Origin: Caenorhabditis remanei
Lineage: Eukaryota; Nematoda; Chromadorea; Rhabditida; Rhabditidae
NCBI RefSeq assembly: GCF_010183535.1
Contig: NC_071330.1
Span: 12,753,717-12,817,716 of the forward strand
Length of the DNA: 64,000 nt
Reading direction: 5' to 3'
In this document: one piece after another, positions 11,398 through 23,039 of the stretch
Position numbering within the stretch: position 1 is the first letter of the stretch
Layout of the letters: each line of letters begins with the position of its first letter
Made by a program: the position numbers and the translations under genes
The notes under the pieces: generated by a model
What the model saw: the letters and a program-made list of their open reading frames with translations, nothing else
Told to the model about the DNA's origin: nothing
Databases searched by the model: none

Positions 11398-12373
11398 CTT
11401 TATAATTATTTCAGTTGATTTACTTTTTGAATAAATCTTTTGGAATTTTTGATTGTTTTTGTTGTTCAACTACATATAACATAATTTTTCCCCAAGCTTC
11501 TCATACTCGTATTGTCAAACTTCGAATACATCCAAAATCCCGACGTCTTCTGAATCCAAAGTTCCAGAAACAGGCCTGGGCGAAAAATTGAAAATAAATT
11601 AAAATTCAAGAAAACTGTCTGAAAAATTGAGTTTTTCAGAGGCAAAACTCTTGAATCTGGGTGAAAACTGTAATTAGAGACCCCCCAGAAACCTGTTTTT
11701 GAGTACAAAATTATTAAAAAAAATTAGGAAAAATCGAAAAATCACTACTTTTGTTTCCTAGTTTTTGAAAATTTCAGGAGAAATTATCTAAATTTCTCGA
11801 ACGTTTTTTTCGAAAACTGTACGAAAATTTCTCCCACATCTCTGGTTTTAAATTGATTTTTAGTCTCTTGACAAATGCAATTTTTGAGATGAAAATGTCT
11901 TAAAATTCATATATCTCAGTGGTTCAGTGAAGCGGTCTGACTAAAATTCGAAAATAATTCAAAAAAAAAGTCTTCGGACGCATAAATCTTGAATTTGTCT
12001 GAAAACTGTAAATATAGACCTCCAGTAACCTGTTTTTCAGTACAAAATTAGAAACAATTTCAGAAAAAATCGAAAAAAATCTCATTTTTTCTGAAATCAG
12101 AAGAAGAAGACATGAATGAAAACACGACTGCCAAAAAATTAAAAACCTATTCCAGAAATTCAATAACTTTTCTATGAAAGTAATCAAGTTGTTCATATTC
12201 AATTTACTCGAGTCAGGTATCCAAATTGCTCTTTTTATTGGTATTTTATGTTAAACCCAACAATTCCTCTCTCTGACTTCATTATTTCATTTTCCTTTTT
12301 ACTTTGTTTTTCTGTTTTCCAGCAATTCCTTATTTTCCCTTCTTCTTTGCATAATGAGACTTTAAAACATCCT

Positions 12374-12394
12374 CCCCCCCCCCCCCCCCCCCCC
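12374..12394 (+). repeat. Poly-C tract
   Basis: An uninterrupted run of 21 C followed by TCCCTCCC. Such runs are rare in AT-rich nematode DNA, are unstable and could form G-quadruplex on the minus strand. Confidence 0.9.
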
Positions 12395-12782
12395 TCCCTC
12401 CCTTTTCTCTTTATTGCCTTCAGGCATAGAGCACATTGACTGAAAAGGAAATGAGTCGGGTGGGGGGAAAGAGACGGCTCTTTTCTCCCTCTTCTTCTCT
12501 CCAAAAAGAGAAAAATCGATGGAATGAGAGACGCAGACACTCAGAAACGTCATGGCTCTTTTCACGGAGAGAGCATGTGCTCGGCTCATGGAGAGCAGCT
12601 TTAATTTTAAGTGGATTTAAGAATATTGCCGGTTTTTGTTGAAAATATGGTGTTTTTATTCCCCGAAATGTTGAAATAATGAGTTTTTAGATGAGAAATT
12701 CCTATTTTTTCTATTTTTTTCTTATTTTACCGTTTTCTTTTTTTCTTATGTGGTATTTATGACAAAATGTATTTCTTTTTTC

Positions 12783-13040
12783 CAGACTTGTCAAAAATCT
12801 TGAGTTCGGCCCAGGCCAAAATTTTTCCTGATTTCAAAAAATGGGAACCCGTTTTTACCAAATTTTATTCGAAATTTTTCGAAAAAATAGAGTAAAAATG
12901 CTTAAATTATCATACACATTCACATTTATTCTAAAATTTCAAAAAATTTCCAAAAAAAAAAAACTCAAAATGCTTCAAAAGAGCCGAGCCGGGCCGGTCC
13001 AAAATTTTTCCTGGTTTCGGCCCGGCCCGTGACAAGTCTG
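12783..13040. mobile_element. GGCCCGG-rich hAT-like MITE, copy 2
   Basis: This 258-bp element has ends CAGACTTGTCA and TGACAAGTCTG, flanked by the 8-bp direct repeat CTTTTTTC (12775-12782 and 13041-13048). It is shorter and more AT-rich than copy 1, with fewer GGCCCGG units. Confidence 0.9.
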
Positions 13041-13638
13041 CTTTTTTCCATTTTTCTACACTTATCCCCCTTTTTGAACAGTTTTTTCTATATAAGCATG
13101 TCGGAAAATGCAAAAAAAGCTGAGATTTGTAAAAAATATTGTTTCGACGTTAGTGTATAAGGAAAAATGTATGAAATTAGACTTTTACATGTCATGAATT
13201 ATGAATAACTTGATTACTTTTAAAGAGAGTTATAGAATTTCTGGAATTGGTTTTCTGGTGTATGACCGATAAATTTAATTGGAAAGTCTTGGGGTTCTAG
13301 AATGATAGTGACTTTTTTGCGTTTTCAAACGAAAACCTTCAAATTTCATCATTTTCAAATAAAAATGCAAGTTCTTTAATTGGAAATTCGAAAAATTCAA
13401 CAAAAATCGGTGTCTGAGCTTAGAGCACTGAAAAATCAAAGTCCCCCTTGAAATTCTCTTTCAGATTGTCCTATCAGACGGTTTTCCAACAGCGCTCTAC
13501 CGAAATTAAGAAAAATGAATAATGTGAGAAATATGTTTGAGCGGAATTCCTCCTAGAGGATATCAGTTTGAGAAATTTGTTCGCCTACTCGAATTTACTG
13601 ATATTCAAAAAAAAGTTTTTTTGCAACAAAACTACCTA

Positions 13639-14090
13639 CAGTACTGGCCATAAAGAATGCGACACATGCAGTTTTTAGTTGAAAATGGTCAACTTTGTGA
13701 GTATGACACGGCCTCCTTGATAGTCTCACAATATTGGTTGATTATGGAGTGTGTAGATCACAAATAGAGCTTCATTCTTGTAGTTGACAACTTTTTTGTA
13801 CGGGCACATCCTAAAAAGTTAACAATCGTCAAAGAAATTTCTCGCAATTTTCGCCCTTTTTCAGTGCAAAAAAGAGAAATTTTGGAGCTGTTTACTTTGA
13901 CGATTGATAACTTCTTAGGATGTGCCCGTACAAAAAAGTTGTCAACTATAAAAATGAAGTTCAACTTTTGGTCTATTTGATCCCATAAAAAGTAATTTTG
14001 TGGGACAGTTAGTTTTACCATGACGCACTCTCAAAGTTGACCATTTTCAATTGAAAAAGGAAAAATATGATATATTTTTGAGCGGTACTG
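13639..14090. mobile_element. Mariner-like MITE (fold-back family B)
   Basis: This 452-bp element is flanked by TA (13637-13638 and 14091-14092), with ends CAGTACTGGCCA and the complement of CAGTACCGCTCA. The interior folds back on itself around 13880 (GTTGACAACTTTTTTGTACGGGCACATCCTAA and its mirror, shown here only by position: about 13785-13815 and 13917-13945). The TA duplication and CAGT ends suggest Tc1/mariner mobilisation. Confidence 0.75.
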
Positions 14091-14573
14091 TATCATTCTG
14101 TCGTTTGCTTTTTGGCTCTTTTTTTCATACCGCCATTTCAAAAACCGCATTTTCCTCAGCTCTGTGTGAGAATAAATGTTATTTTTCTTTATTTGTTTCG
14201 TTTTCCATTTCCTGTTCATTTTCCCTACTTTTTCTCCTTTTTTTCCTTTTCCAAACCGCCCTTTTTTCTTCCTCTTCCTATTCTCCTATTTACTTTTTCT
14301 CCGTTTTCCTCTGGTAGCTCCAATTCTTTTTTTGTAGTCTTTCTACTTTTCGTACCCCCTTCTGATTCCCTACTAGAAATTCAAAATTTAGGAGTCTCTT
14401 TCTTCTTTAACTTTTTTCTATTTTTCTGCTCTGGAAATCCGTTTTTTCCCAGAATCTCAGATTCTTCTCATATTCACAATATGAGACGGATTCTGAAGTG
14501 TCAGAATTCTGATGATTCAGAATCCTCTTATTTTTTCATTTTCCAGAATCTTCTCTCCATAAATTCTCAAACA

Positions 14574-17500
14574 ATGGAAGAAGACGTGGCGAACTCTTGT
14601 GAGCAGACACCAGTAAGCTCCGCCCCTTTTTCTTAAATTCTCTGAAATTTGCAGACAAATTCAACCTATGGGACGCCTGTTCGTGTGGCGTCTCCGAGCG
14701 CTCATAGTGATGTCATAGATGACGTCATTTGTGGAACGACAACCGTCGAGAATTCATTATACTCCAAGTGTAATGCGGTGGTGCAGGAGAAGGAAATGGA
14801 GAGGTGAGAATACGATTTTTGGATTCAGGAGGAAAAGGGCTTTCAGAAAAGTATAATCATGCCCTGGTTCAATCTATGTTGGGTCCCACCCCGAAAACTG
14901 CAAAATTGGGTTACTGTAGTTTTCAGGGTGGGACCCAACATAGATTGAACCAGGGCATGATTATACTTTTCTGAAAGCTCTTGTTAAGCTGAAACCGAAT
15001 ATTAGAATTTCATAACTTTTGAAAACAGTTCTGAAAGAGTTACGGTAGTTTTTGTAAATGCCAGTTTATGAAAACATGTTTCGTGTTGTAATTTGGCTAG
15101 ATTTACTCCTAGTTTTTAAAAAATTGTAGTTATGGAAACGGCGTGTTGTGAGCTTTTGGAAAAATATAATCATGCCTATATTCGGAGCTAATTGGGTTCC
15201 ACCACGAAAACTACAGTAACCCAAGTTTTCAGTTTTCGTGGCGAGATCCAACTTCATCAAAAATGGGGCATGATTATACTTTTCTGAAAGCTCTCGACGA
15301 GCTGAATCTGAAAATTTACATTTCTTCCAGACTAGAAACCCAAAACGCTGAATACCGTGAGAAACTACTGCGAACCATCCGAGAACGAGATCTTAATGAG
15401 GAACTGCTCAAGTAAGTTCACTGGGCAATGCTCTCTGGACAAACCGACACACAGACTTTTTAAATTTTCCAGAAATGTCCAAAACCAGCACAAAAAAGAG
15501 TTGGAGACGCAGACACGACGAATTCGAGAACTGGAAGTTCAACTGAAATCAAATACGGATAAATCGTTGGCTCAAGAGGCACATTTTAATGTAACCACTA
15601 AAGAAATGACACAGAAATATACAAGTGCACTTCAGCAGGTTGGTTTGGGAGAGATTTTGGAAAAAGGCTTAAAAAATCAACTTCTGTAACTTTGAGAGCG
15701 TAGTGTAGTGCCAGGAATGGTTTTTTTTTCAAAAATGTTTAATGGAATGCTGTAGATCAAATCAAGGGCTACATTTTCGTAGTTGACCATTTTTCTGTAG
15801 CTCCGCCCTCTCTTGAGATATGCGCCTTTAAAGATTAACGCGCACTGTCTCACTGCAAAGACGAGTATCTCAAAAGTGGGCGGAAACTGTTGTTAACTAC
15901 AAAAATATATTCCAAAATTTGCTCTTTCCAACCATTTAAAATGATAAAAATCGAATTAAATTAGATGGTGGAATTTTTTTGGGATTTTTGTATCAAATCG
16001 AGAATTTTTCTCAAAGAATTTGACTTCCATCTATCGTAACTATCTCAAATCAGACCCAAATCTTTTGAAAATTACAATTTTGAATTCAGCTTGTCAAGAG
16101 CTTTCAGAAAAGTATAATCATGCCCCTATTCGGATCAAATTGGGTCCCACCACGAAAACTACAGTAACCCAGGTTAAAGGCGCATACCGTAGTTTCGTGG
16201 CGAGACCCAACCTGGTTATGATTATACTTATTCGAAGCGTCTTGACGAGCAGAATTCGAATATTTTAGTTTCATTTAGATTGAAACAAAGCTGACCGGGT
16301 TACGGTAGTTTTTGTGATTTTTTGAAATTTCGAAATTTTTCGAAATTCTGTAACTTTGATGTTTTCCGATAATTTTAACTGATTTTTGACTTAAATGTGC
16401 AAAATTTTCCCCTCTTCCAGGCGACAAAAAAAGCGGATCAAAGTGAGAAGGAGAAGAACGAGGCAGTGGTGAAATATGCGATGAGAGAAGGAGAAATGAT
16501 GAAGTTAAAAGAGGAGATCAAGACAAAAGATGGACATCTGAAAGCGTGTAAACTGGAACTGGAAGCAGCGAAACGGGCGCAGAGTCAAGAGAATTTGGAT
16601 CAATTGGAGAAAACGGTGCAGAATTTGAAAGTGGAAATGGAAAAGTTGAAACATGAACGGTTCGATTTCGAGAATCGGATGAAAATTGCGGAGAAGAGAG
16701 TGGAGGTGAGATATTCACCATGAAAAATCCTTTGATATGAGACATTTTTCTGAATTAGATATTCTGACGTCTTCTGAATCCAGAATTCCTAAATTTCTGG
16801 CCGAAACTATGGAAAATTTGGAAAATGCCGACGTCAAACTTCTTCCTTTCAAAATTTCCGTTAATTTGACACCCATGTTGACTATATTCCAAAAGATTCA
16901 GAATTCTGGAATTCAGAATCCAGAATCCACCGAAATTTTTCGAAACCTATCAATATGGGTTTCAAATCAACGGAATTTTTATGGAGAAAAAGTTTTACGT
17001 CGTCGTTTTCGATGAAAAAAGAAGACCCCTCAAATCAAAACATTTTTCATTTTTAAAACTGGTTTTTAAAAAAATTTTTACTCAAAGAGTATCACATTCA
17101 TAAATTTTTCAAAAATAAGCTTTTTTCAGACTCTCACAGCGACGCTTACCGAAACCAAGCAACAAGGAGACGTCTTAAGAAAGCAATTGATAAATGCAAA
17201 AGATGATAAGCATTTGATTCAGGTAAGACGGTTGAAAAATGTATAAAATCGAGAAACATTTTGAATTTTCTTTGAAGACTTTGACTCCTTCTAAAATATC
17301 GTAACTATTTCAAATTTGCTCCAAATCTTTTGATAGTTACAAATTTGAATTCAGCTTGTCGAGAGCTTTCAGAAAAACATAATCATACCCAGGTTTGCTT
17401 TCAATTGGGTCTCACCACGAAAACTACAGTAACCACAGCTACAGTAGTTTTCGTGGTGAGACCAACTTTCACCGAATCTGGGCATGATTATACTCATTCG

Positions 17501-20500
17501 AAGCGTCTCGATGAGATGAATTAGAATATCTTACTCATTTCCCTATAAACTCTCATGAAATTTCTTCAGCAATACGAAACAAAACTGCAAACAAGCACCG
17601 CTGACTTGGAACGACGTCTCCAAGAGTCCGATCAACACTTGGAGAAATTGCGTACTTCTCAATTGGATATGGCAACGAAGTTTGAAGAATCTTCGAGAGA
17701 GAACACGGATCTTTTGTCAAAAATCGATATTCTTCAGGATCAGCTGAGTCTAGAAGAGGATAGACGGAAATTGTGTGAGGAGCAGATAGAGCGATTAAAA
17801 GGTGTCGAGAGTTTTGTGGAAAGTAGTAGTCATCGAATCGAAGAGACCGAAAAAGAGAAGATGACAGCGGAGGAGGAGAAGGAGCAGGCAGAGTTGGAAG
17901 CGTCTGAAATGAGGAGTCAAGTGGAGAACATGCTGAAACTGACACAGGAGCTGACGGAGAGAAATATGGAATTGCACATGAAGCTGAAACTGGAAGAGGA
18001 TAAGGTGAGTGAATTCGAATTCAGCTCGTCGAGAGCTTTCAGAAAAGTATAATCATGCCCTAGTTTGATTCCAATCGGGTCCCACCACGAAAACTGAAAA
18101 CATGGGTTACTGTAGTTTTCGTGGTGGGACCCAAATAAAAGCAAACCACGGCATAATTATATTTTTCTGAAAGCAATCAACAAGCTGATTTCGTTAAACA
18201 AAGTTTCGAACTATTTAGCGTAGTTCTGTGACATGCAATACTGACGGAAAATGGTTAACCTTGAGAGTGTGAGACGGCTTTCCTGATGGTTTCACAATAT
18301 TAATTATTTATGGAGTGTATAGATCACAAATAGAGCTCTATTTTTGTAGTTGACAACTTTTTATTAGCTCTGCGCACTTTTCGGATATGCGCCTTTAAAG
18401 ATGGCAAGTCCGTGAAGCAAGAAAACCTCATTGTCGGTTTCAAATACGCATATCTCAAAAGTGGGCGGAGCTAACAAAAAGTTGTCAACTGCAAAAATAA
18501 AGTTTTTCTTTTGATCTACACATTTTATGAACAATCAATATTGTGTGGCTAAAAGTAAAGCCGTGATACACTTGCAAAGTTGACCGTTTTTCAGTGCAAA
18601 ATGGATATATTATTGAGCTGACTGCCTGAAAAACTAGGATTAGGTAGGGAGAAGGCTGATAGAAAAAATTAATAATTGTGAAGTTGTAAAAAATAAAATT
18701 TGCTATATTTTCATAGAATAAAATTTCACGGTAGCTCTTTCAAGTCCGGAGATATAACGACTTAAAGTTAAGAGTCGGTAGAAGAACTAAAAACGTCTGT
18801 AACTCAAAAATCTAAAAAGCTATTAAAAAGTTGTTCACTACAAAATTATAGCTCTTAAATGTTTCTACATTTTTGCAGTTGAAATCATTTTTGTAGCATT
18901 TCAAGTTTTTGAGATATAACGATTCAAAGTTTACTGAGAGAGAGAGAGAGAGAGAGTGAGAGAAGAGAGAGAGCGCAGAGAAGCCAGACTGTCTCGTTTC
19001 TCTGCGCTCTCTCTTCTCCTCTTTTTGCTTTTTAGCGTTGCTTTATCCTAATCACTTTACCAGATAATGAAACTATTTGAATAATAAATCTTTCCTTCCA
19101 TTTCCAGGTGACCACCTCCAACTCCACTATCGAAAAGCTCACCGCTGAACTCACCGAAAGCTATGAAACGTGCAAATCATTTGAAGAAAAAAGCCAAAAA
19201 TTTATGGAAGAATTAGAGAATTTAAAATTGGAAGTGTCAAAACCGGTCACTTTAGAAAGTTTGGAAGAGAACTTCTATCGGGATAAATACGAAGAATGCG
19301 CCAAAAAATGTGAGTTTTTAAAGAAATGAGTGTGATTTTTGAATTCAGCGCGTTGAGAGCTTTCAGAAAAGTATAATCATGCCCCCATTCGGTGCAAGTT
19401 GGGTCCCGCCGCGAAAATGGCAAAGTTGGGTTACTGTAGTTTTCGTGGTGGGACCCAACCTTCACCGAATCGGGGCATGATTATACTTTTTTAAAAGCAC
19501 TTAACGAGATGAATTCGAATATTTTTAAGTAGGGCAGTTTCACTGTTCACAAAAAGTTTCAGAGCACAAAGGAAGTCGTAATTTTTTTCACTGTTTCGTA
19601 AACTTTTCGAAGCTTAGTTTATCGAAATCAGCTTGTTGAGAGCTGTCAGAAAAGTATAATCATGCCCCCATTCGGCGAAAGTTGGGTCCCACCATGAAAA
19701 CTACAGTAACCCAAGTTTGCAGTTTTCGTGGTGGGACCCAGTTTTTCCCGAAACAAGGCATGATTATACTTTTCTGAGCCGTCTTGACACGCTAAATTCA
19801 AAAATCATATTTTCAACTTATAAAAATCAAGCCCGATCCCACAATCCCTCAATTTCTCAATTTTTCAGTAGAAGAAATTGAAGCCAAACTTGCCGAGGAG
19901 AAGAACAACTTCTCCGCGTATAAAAAGAAAGCAAATGCATCACTAAAAGAGTTGAAATCCGAGTTATCCGGGTACCGTAAGACGAATGGACATGGAGATT
20001 CTGGAAATGGGGGTCACGGCGGAGGGGGTCTGGTGCCACCGACGTCTTCTGATCCATCGATGTCGTCGAGATCGAGGAATAGTTCGATTACTAGTATTGA
20101 TCGGGTTACGGTAAGTGGAATAGACGGACGACGAGGGAGAAGGGAAAGGTGAGAGGGCGCAGAGAAACGAGACCGTCTAGCTTCTCTGCGCGCTCTCTCT
20201 TCTCTCTCTCTCTCGTATCCGTGGGGGACTCCAACTTTGAATCGTTATATCTCAAAAACTAAAAATGCTACAAAAAAGTTTTCAACTGCAAAAATGTAGA
20301 AAATGTTAAAAGCTATAATTTTGTAGTGATCAACTTTTTCATAGCTTTTCACGTTTTTGAGCTACAGACGTTTTCAGTTTTTCTACCTACTCTTGACTTT
20401 CAGTCGCTATATCTCCGGACTTAAAATAGCTATCGTAAAAATTTTAACAACAAAAATGGGCCAAATTTCATTTTCTACAACTTTACAGTTAATAATTTTT

Positions 20501-22724
20501 CTTCTAATCCCATTTTTTCAGAGTAACTCACGCGAGGAAGATGCCAGCTCGGCAGCCGGCGAAGAAGCGAGACGACAGGAGAACGAAGAGCAGAAACAGA
20601 ATATTCAACAGGTCATGATTGATAAAATAGTGATTCTCCAGAGGAAATTGGCACGAAGAACAGAGAAATGCGAGTTTTTGGAAGAGCATGTCAGACAGTG
20701 TCTGGAGGAGTTACAGAAGAAGACAAAGTGAGTTTTTGAATCAGGTTTTGGAATTTCAAGTTGAATTTTTTTGAAATTTTCCAGAATAATCCAACATTAT
20801 GCTTTGCGTGAGGAAGCCTCTCTTCTGATGCCTTCTGAAGAGTCTATGGAGAAGGTTTGTCGGTTTTTTTTTGTTTTGATTTGATTTTAATTTAAAATGA
20901 TCCATTTCAGCTATTCGCTAGTTGCGAATTTGTGCAAGTAAGTTGGATAATGTTGTGATGTGATTTGATAAGCGTCAGATTCAGATTCAGCTCATCGAGA
21001 GCTTTCAGAAAAGTGTAATCATGCATTGATTTGAGGCAAGTTGGGTCCCACCACGAAACTACGGTATGTGCCTTTAAATTGGGTTACTGTAGTTTTCGTG
21101 GTGGGACTCAATTGGAAGCAAACATAGGCGTGTTTATACTTTTCTGAAAGCTAAAAACGAGATAAACACTGAGAAAAATAATTCGTGATTACTGAAGTTT
21201 GAGTTGACATGTTACTACAGATTTTGCATTTTCAGCCTAATTTGTCAGATATCTCGTTCAAATGTTGTCCAATCCTGACGAAATTTTTATTTTCAAGCTC
21301 ACCTCGTCGAGAGCTTTCAGAAAAATATAATCATGCCTATGTTTGCTTCCAATTGGGTCCCACCACGAAAACTACGGTATGCGCCTTTAAATTGGGTCAC
21401 TGTAACTTTCGTGGTGAGACTCAACTTTTACCGAATCGGGGCATGTTCATACTTTTCTGACAGCTCTCGTCACGGTGAATCCAACTAACTATATTTCATT
21501 GTATACTTTTCTTCCTGAAAATAATTTCTCGACCACCAACACCTTGATCTCCCTGAACCCACCTATTCTAGACCACCAAAGACCAGACATGACATTTCCG
21601 AAAACTCTCTCTTTTCTCTCTTCTCTTTCCTTTCAATTCGATTTCATTTTCAGGTTCCAGTGCTACGAAAGAGTAGTGCTTACGCTCTAATGGGTGCCAT
21701 GTTCACTCTTTCCGGCAGTGAGAAGAAGCAGACTCAAATATTGACGGAAGTGAATTCACGTCTTCAGGCCGTTCTAGAAGACGTCATTCAACGGAATATT
21801 TGTATGAGGGTACGTTACGGAAAGTTGAGAAAATGATGATTCAAAGTTAGGAAAATCTGGAATTACAAAAACTACCGTAACTCTGTCAGAAGATGTTTGC
21901 CACTGCATTTTTTGGTTTCCTCACATCAAGGGCTTTCATAAAAGTATAATCATGCCTCTATTCGAAAAAATTTGGGTCTCACCACGAAAACTACAGTAAC
22001 CCGGTTTAAAGGCGCATACCGTAGTTTCGTGGTGAGACCCAACTTGCTTCGAATAGTGGCATTCTTATACTTTTCTGAAAGCTCTAATTCTCCTGATTCC
22101 AAATATCTGTTTCTCTTGCCAATTGGAGCAAATCCGACCGGTTTACGGTAGTTCTAGTATGGGAGGGTAGAATCCAGAGAAGCCAGACACTCTGCGTCTC
22201 TAGCCCAGTGATTTTTGGGTAAATTCATTTTTCTAGAAAAAATTCTAAACTTCTGCAAATGCTGAGTCAAAATTCATTAAAAACTATTGGAAAATAACAA
22301 CGATACAGAATTTCGAAACATTTCGAAATTCGAAAAATCACAAAGTACCGTAACCTGGTAAATTTCGTTTCAAACGCGACGAAACTTAGTTATTTGAATT
22401 CAGCTCGTGAAGACGCTTCAAATGAGTATAATCATGCCCCGATTAGGTGAAAGTTGGGTCCCACCACGAAAATACGGTATGCGCCAACTGGGTTACTGTA
22501 GTTTTCGTGGTGGGACCCAATTTGCTCCAAATATAGGCATGATTATACTTTTCTGAAAGCACTCAACACGCTGATTTTGAATTTTTGTACCATTTTTCGT
22601 TTTGAAAATGTTGACCTTGCAGAGCACCGTGGACACACTCACCGCCGACAACACTCGTCTCTCGCGTGAGAACCGACTACTCTGCTTATCACAAGTCCGT
22701 CCACAATCTCAGGAACAATCTTAA
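14574..22724 (+). CDS. cccp-1: Long coiled-coil protein, CCDC186/CCCP-1 family
   Basis: Fourteen exons join in phase: 14574-14612, 14655-14803, 15331-15411, 15473-15638, 16421-16705, 17130-17222, 17570-18004, 19108-19309, 19869-20110, 20522-20727, 20785-20854, 20911-20937, 21654-21809 and 22623-22724. The product is 750 residues, almost wholly heptad-rich coiled coil from about residue 55 (for example KEEIKTKDGHLKACKLELEA). The C-terminal part (KLFASCEFVQVPVLRKSSAYALMG..., ending ENRLLCLSQ) resembles the conserved end of CCDC186. In C. elegans CCCP-1 binds active RAB-2 and acts at the trans-Golgi/endosome in dense-core vesicle maturation. A TTTTCCAG at about 14539-14546 may be a trans-splice acceptor. 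The introns are loaded with fold-back repeats. The gene identity rests on memory of length, tail sequence and synteny. Confidence 0.85.
14835..14990. repeat. Fold-back family A, copy 1
   Basis: This copy defines the family. The outer stem is GAGCTTTCAGAAAAGTATAA / TTATACTTTTCTGAAAGCTC, then an inner stem TTGGGTCCCACCACGAAAAC with its mirror, around a short centre that contains CTACAGTAACCC and often TTTAAAGGCGCATACCGTAG. The unit is about 150-185 bp and nearly perfectly palindromic. It lies in cccp-1 intron 2. Confidence 0.9.
15145..15302. repeat. Fold-back family A, copy 2
   Basis: Second copy in cccp-1 intron 2, about 150 bp from copy 1. The outer stem includes the GACGAGCTGAATC extension. 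Confidence 0.85.
15690..15955. repeat. Fold-back family B relative
   Basis: Palindrome with GTTGACCATTTTTCTGTAGC, then TCCGCCC, TTGAGATATGCGCCTTTAAAG and a mirror half. It is related to 13639-14090, 18236-18600 and 30880-31090, and lies in cccp-1 intron 4. Confidence 0.7.
16083..16258. repeat. Fold-back family A, copy 3
   Basis: In cccp-1 intron 4. The right outer stem has changed to ATTCGAAGCGTCTTGACGAG, a subtype also seen in copies 4, 14 and 19. Confidence 0.85.
17347..17522. repeat. Fold-back family A, copy 4
   Basis: In cccp-1 intron 6, ending about 47 bp before exon 7. Confidence 0.85.
18010..18190. repeat. Fold-back family A, copy 5
   Basis: Begins within about 10 bp of the 5' splice site of cccp-1 intron 7. 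Confidence 0.85.
18236..18600. repeat. Fold-back family B, cccp-1 intron 7
   Basis: Palindrome built on GTTGACAACTTTTTATTAGC and TTCGGATATGCGCCTTTAAAG, with a mirror half that contains GTGGGCGGAGC. It shares outer sequence (TTTCACAATATTAATT...) with 13639-14090 but lacks an evident TA duplication. Confidence 0.75.
18640..19020 (+). repeat. Left half of an inverted intronic repeat pair around cccp-1 exons 8-9
   Basis: This AT-rich sequence (GAGATATAACGA, TTTTGTAGCATTT, CAACTTTTT-like motifs) ends in a GA-rich/CT-rich hairpin (about 18938-19018, GCGCAGAGAAGCC ... TTCTCTGCGC). The reverse complement of almost the whole block lies at 20130-20510, in the intron after exon 9. Confidence 0.85.
19341..19515. 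repeat. Fold-back family A, copy 6
   Basis: First of two copies in cccp-1 intron 8. It carries the GCAAAGTTGGGTTACTGTAG centre without the TTTAAAGGCGCAT segment. Confidence 0.85.
19625..19800. repeat. Fold-back family A, copy 7
   Basis: Second copy in cccp-1 intron 8, ending about 70 bp before exon 9. Confidence 0.85.
20130..20510 (-). repeat. Right half of an inverted intronic repeat pair around cccp-1 exons 8-9
   Basis: Reverse complement of 18640-19020. It includes the GCGCAGAGAAACGAG...TTCTCTGCGC hairpin (about 20157-20190) next to the 5' splice site, and reaches nearly to exon 10. Confidence 0.85.
20985..21175. repeat. Fold-back family A, copy 8
   Basis: In cccp-1 intron 12. One outer arm is altered (GGCGTGTTTATACTTTTCTG). 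Confidence 0.85.
21295..21485. repeat. Fold-back family A, copy 9
   Basis: Second copy in cccp-1 intron 12, with the TACGGTATGCGCCTTTAAAT type of centre. Confidence 0.85.
21922..22097. repeat. Fold-back family A, copy 10
   Basis: First copy in cccp-1 intron 13. Confidence 0.85.
22395..22577. repeat. Fold-back family A, copy 11
   Basis: Second copy in cccp-1 intron 13, just upstream of the last exon. Confidence 0.85.
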
Positions 22725-22850
22725 TTGGATCTTAATTGCAGTTAATTATATAATTATTGAGATTAATTGTCTCCCCTCTCCTCGTGCCTTTTTTCCCATT
22801 TATTTTCAAATTTTCTCTCTGTTTTCCACACCAAATTTGTCATATCCCAA

Positions 22851-22860
22851 TAAAATGGAA
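22851..22860 (+). terminator. Poly(A) signal of cccp-1
   Basis: An AATAAAA occurs about 130 bases after the cccp-1 stop, within TATCCCAATAAAATGG. The next gene on the same strand starts at 23040. Confidence 0.6.
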
Positions 22861-23039
22861 ATAAAAGTGACTAACTCGGCGACACCTGGGGTCCCCCAAG
22901 CCACGCCCACCCTCCCCTCTATTCGGTCCATTTTCAAATTATCTCTCGCTTCGATTCACATTTCGAATTTCATTCCGCCGCCGGGAATTTTATTTCGAGA
23001 AGTTACTTTTCCGGTGTCTCCCCCCCTTCTGAATTCTTG

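Larger units (their letters stand above)
5172..11470. repeat. Large inverted duplication containing two nucleotidyltransferase genes
   Basis: The left arm (about 5172-9222) and right arm (about 9303-11470) are reverse complements, apart from inserted elements and small changes. The central spacer of about 80 bp contains the only clearly unpaired sequence. The arms include all seven exons, the introns, the 3' flank (a 5' TTGAAC-type end on the left matches the complement near 11465) and about 180 bp of upstream promoter DNA. Without the insertions (Tc1-like 5295-6910 and MITE 7989-8603 on the left; MITE 9854-10241 on the right) the arms are of similar length. Similarity looks very high in the promoter and lower in exon 2, which suggests recent duplication or patchy gene conversion. 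Confidence 0.93.
11398..14573. other. Intergenic region without a recognised gene
   Basis: I see no exon chain here. It holds the end of the inverted duplication, a GC-rich MITE, a mariner-like MITE, a poly-C tract, and two copies (about 11605-11760 and 11940-12100) of a dispersed sequence that recurs in a tat-1 intron at about 44800-44960. Open frames here are in AT- or pyrimidine-rich sequence with no splice structure. Confidence 0.6.

Noticed and set aside
14112..14636. 174-codon frame ahead of cccp-1
   Set aside because: Phe/Ser-rich translation of T-rich promoter DNA; the true start is the ATG at 14574 in another frame that splices correctly.
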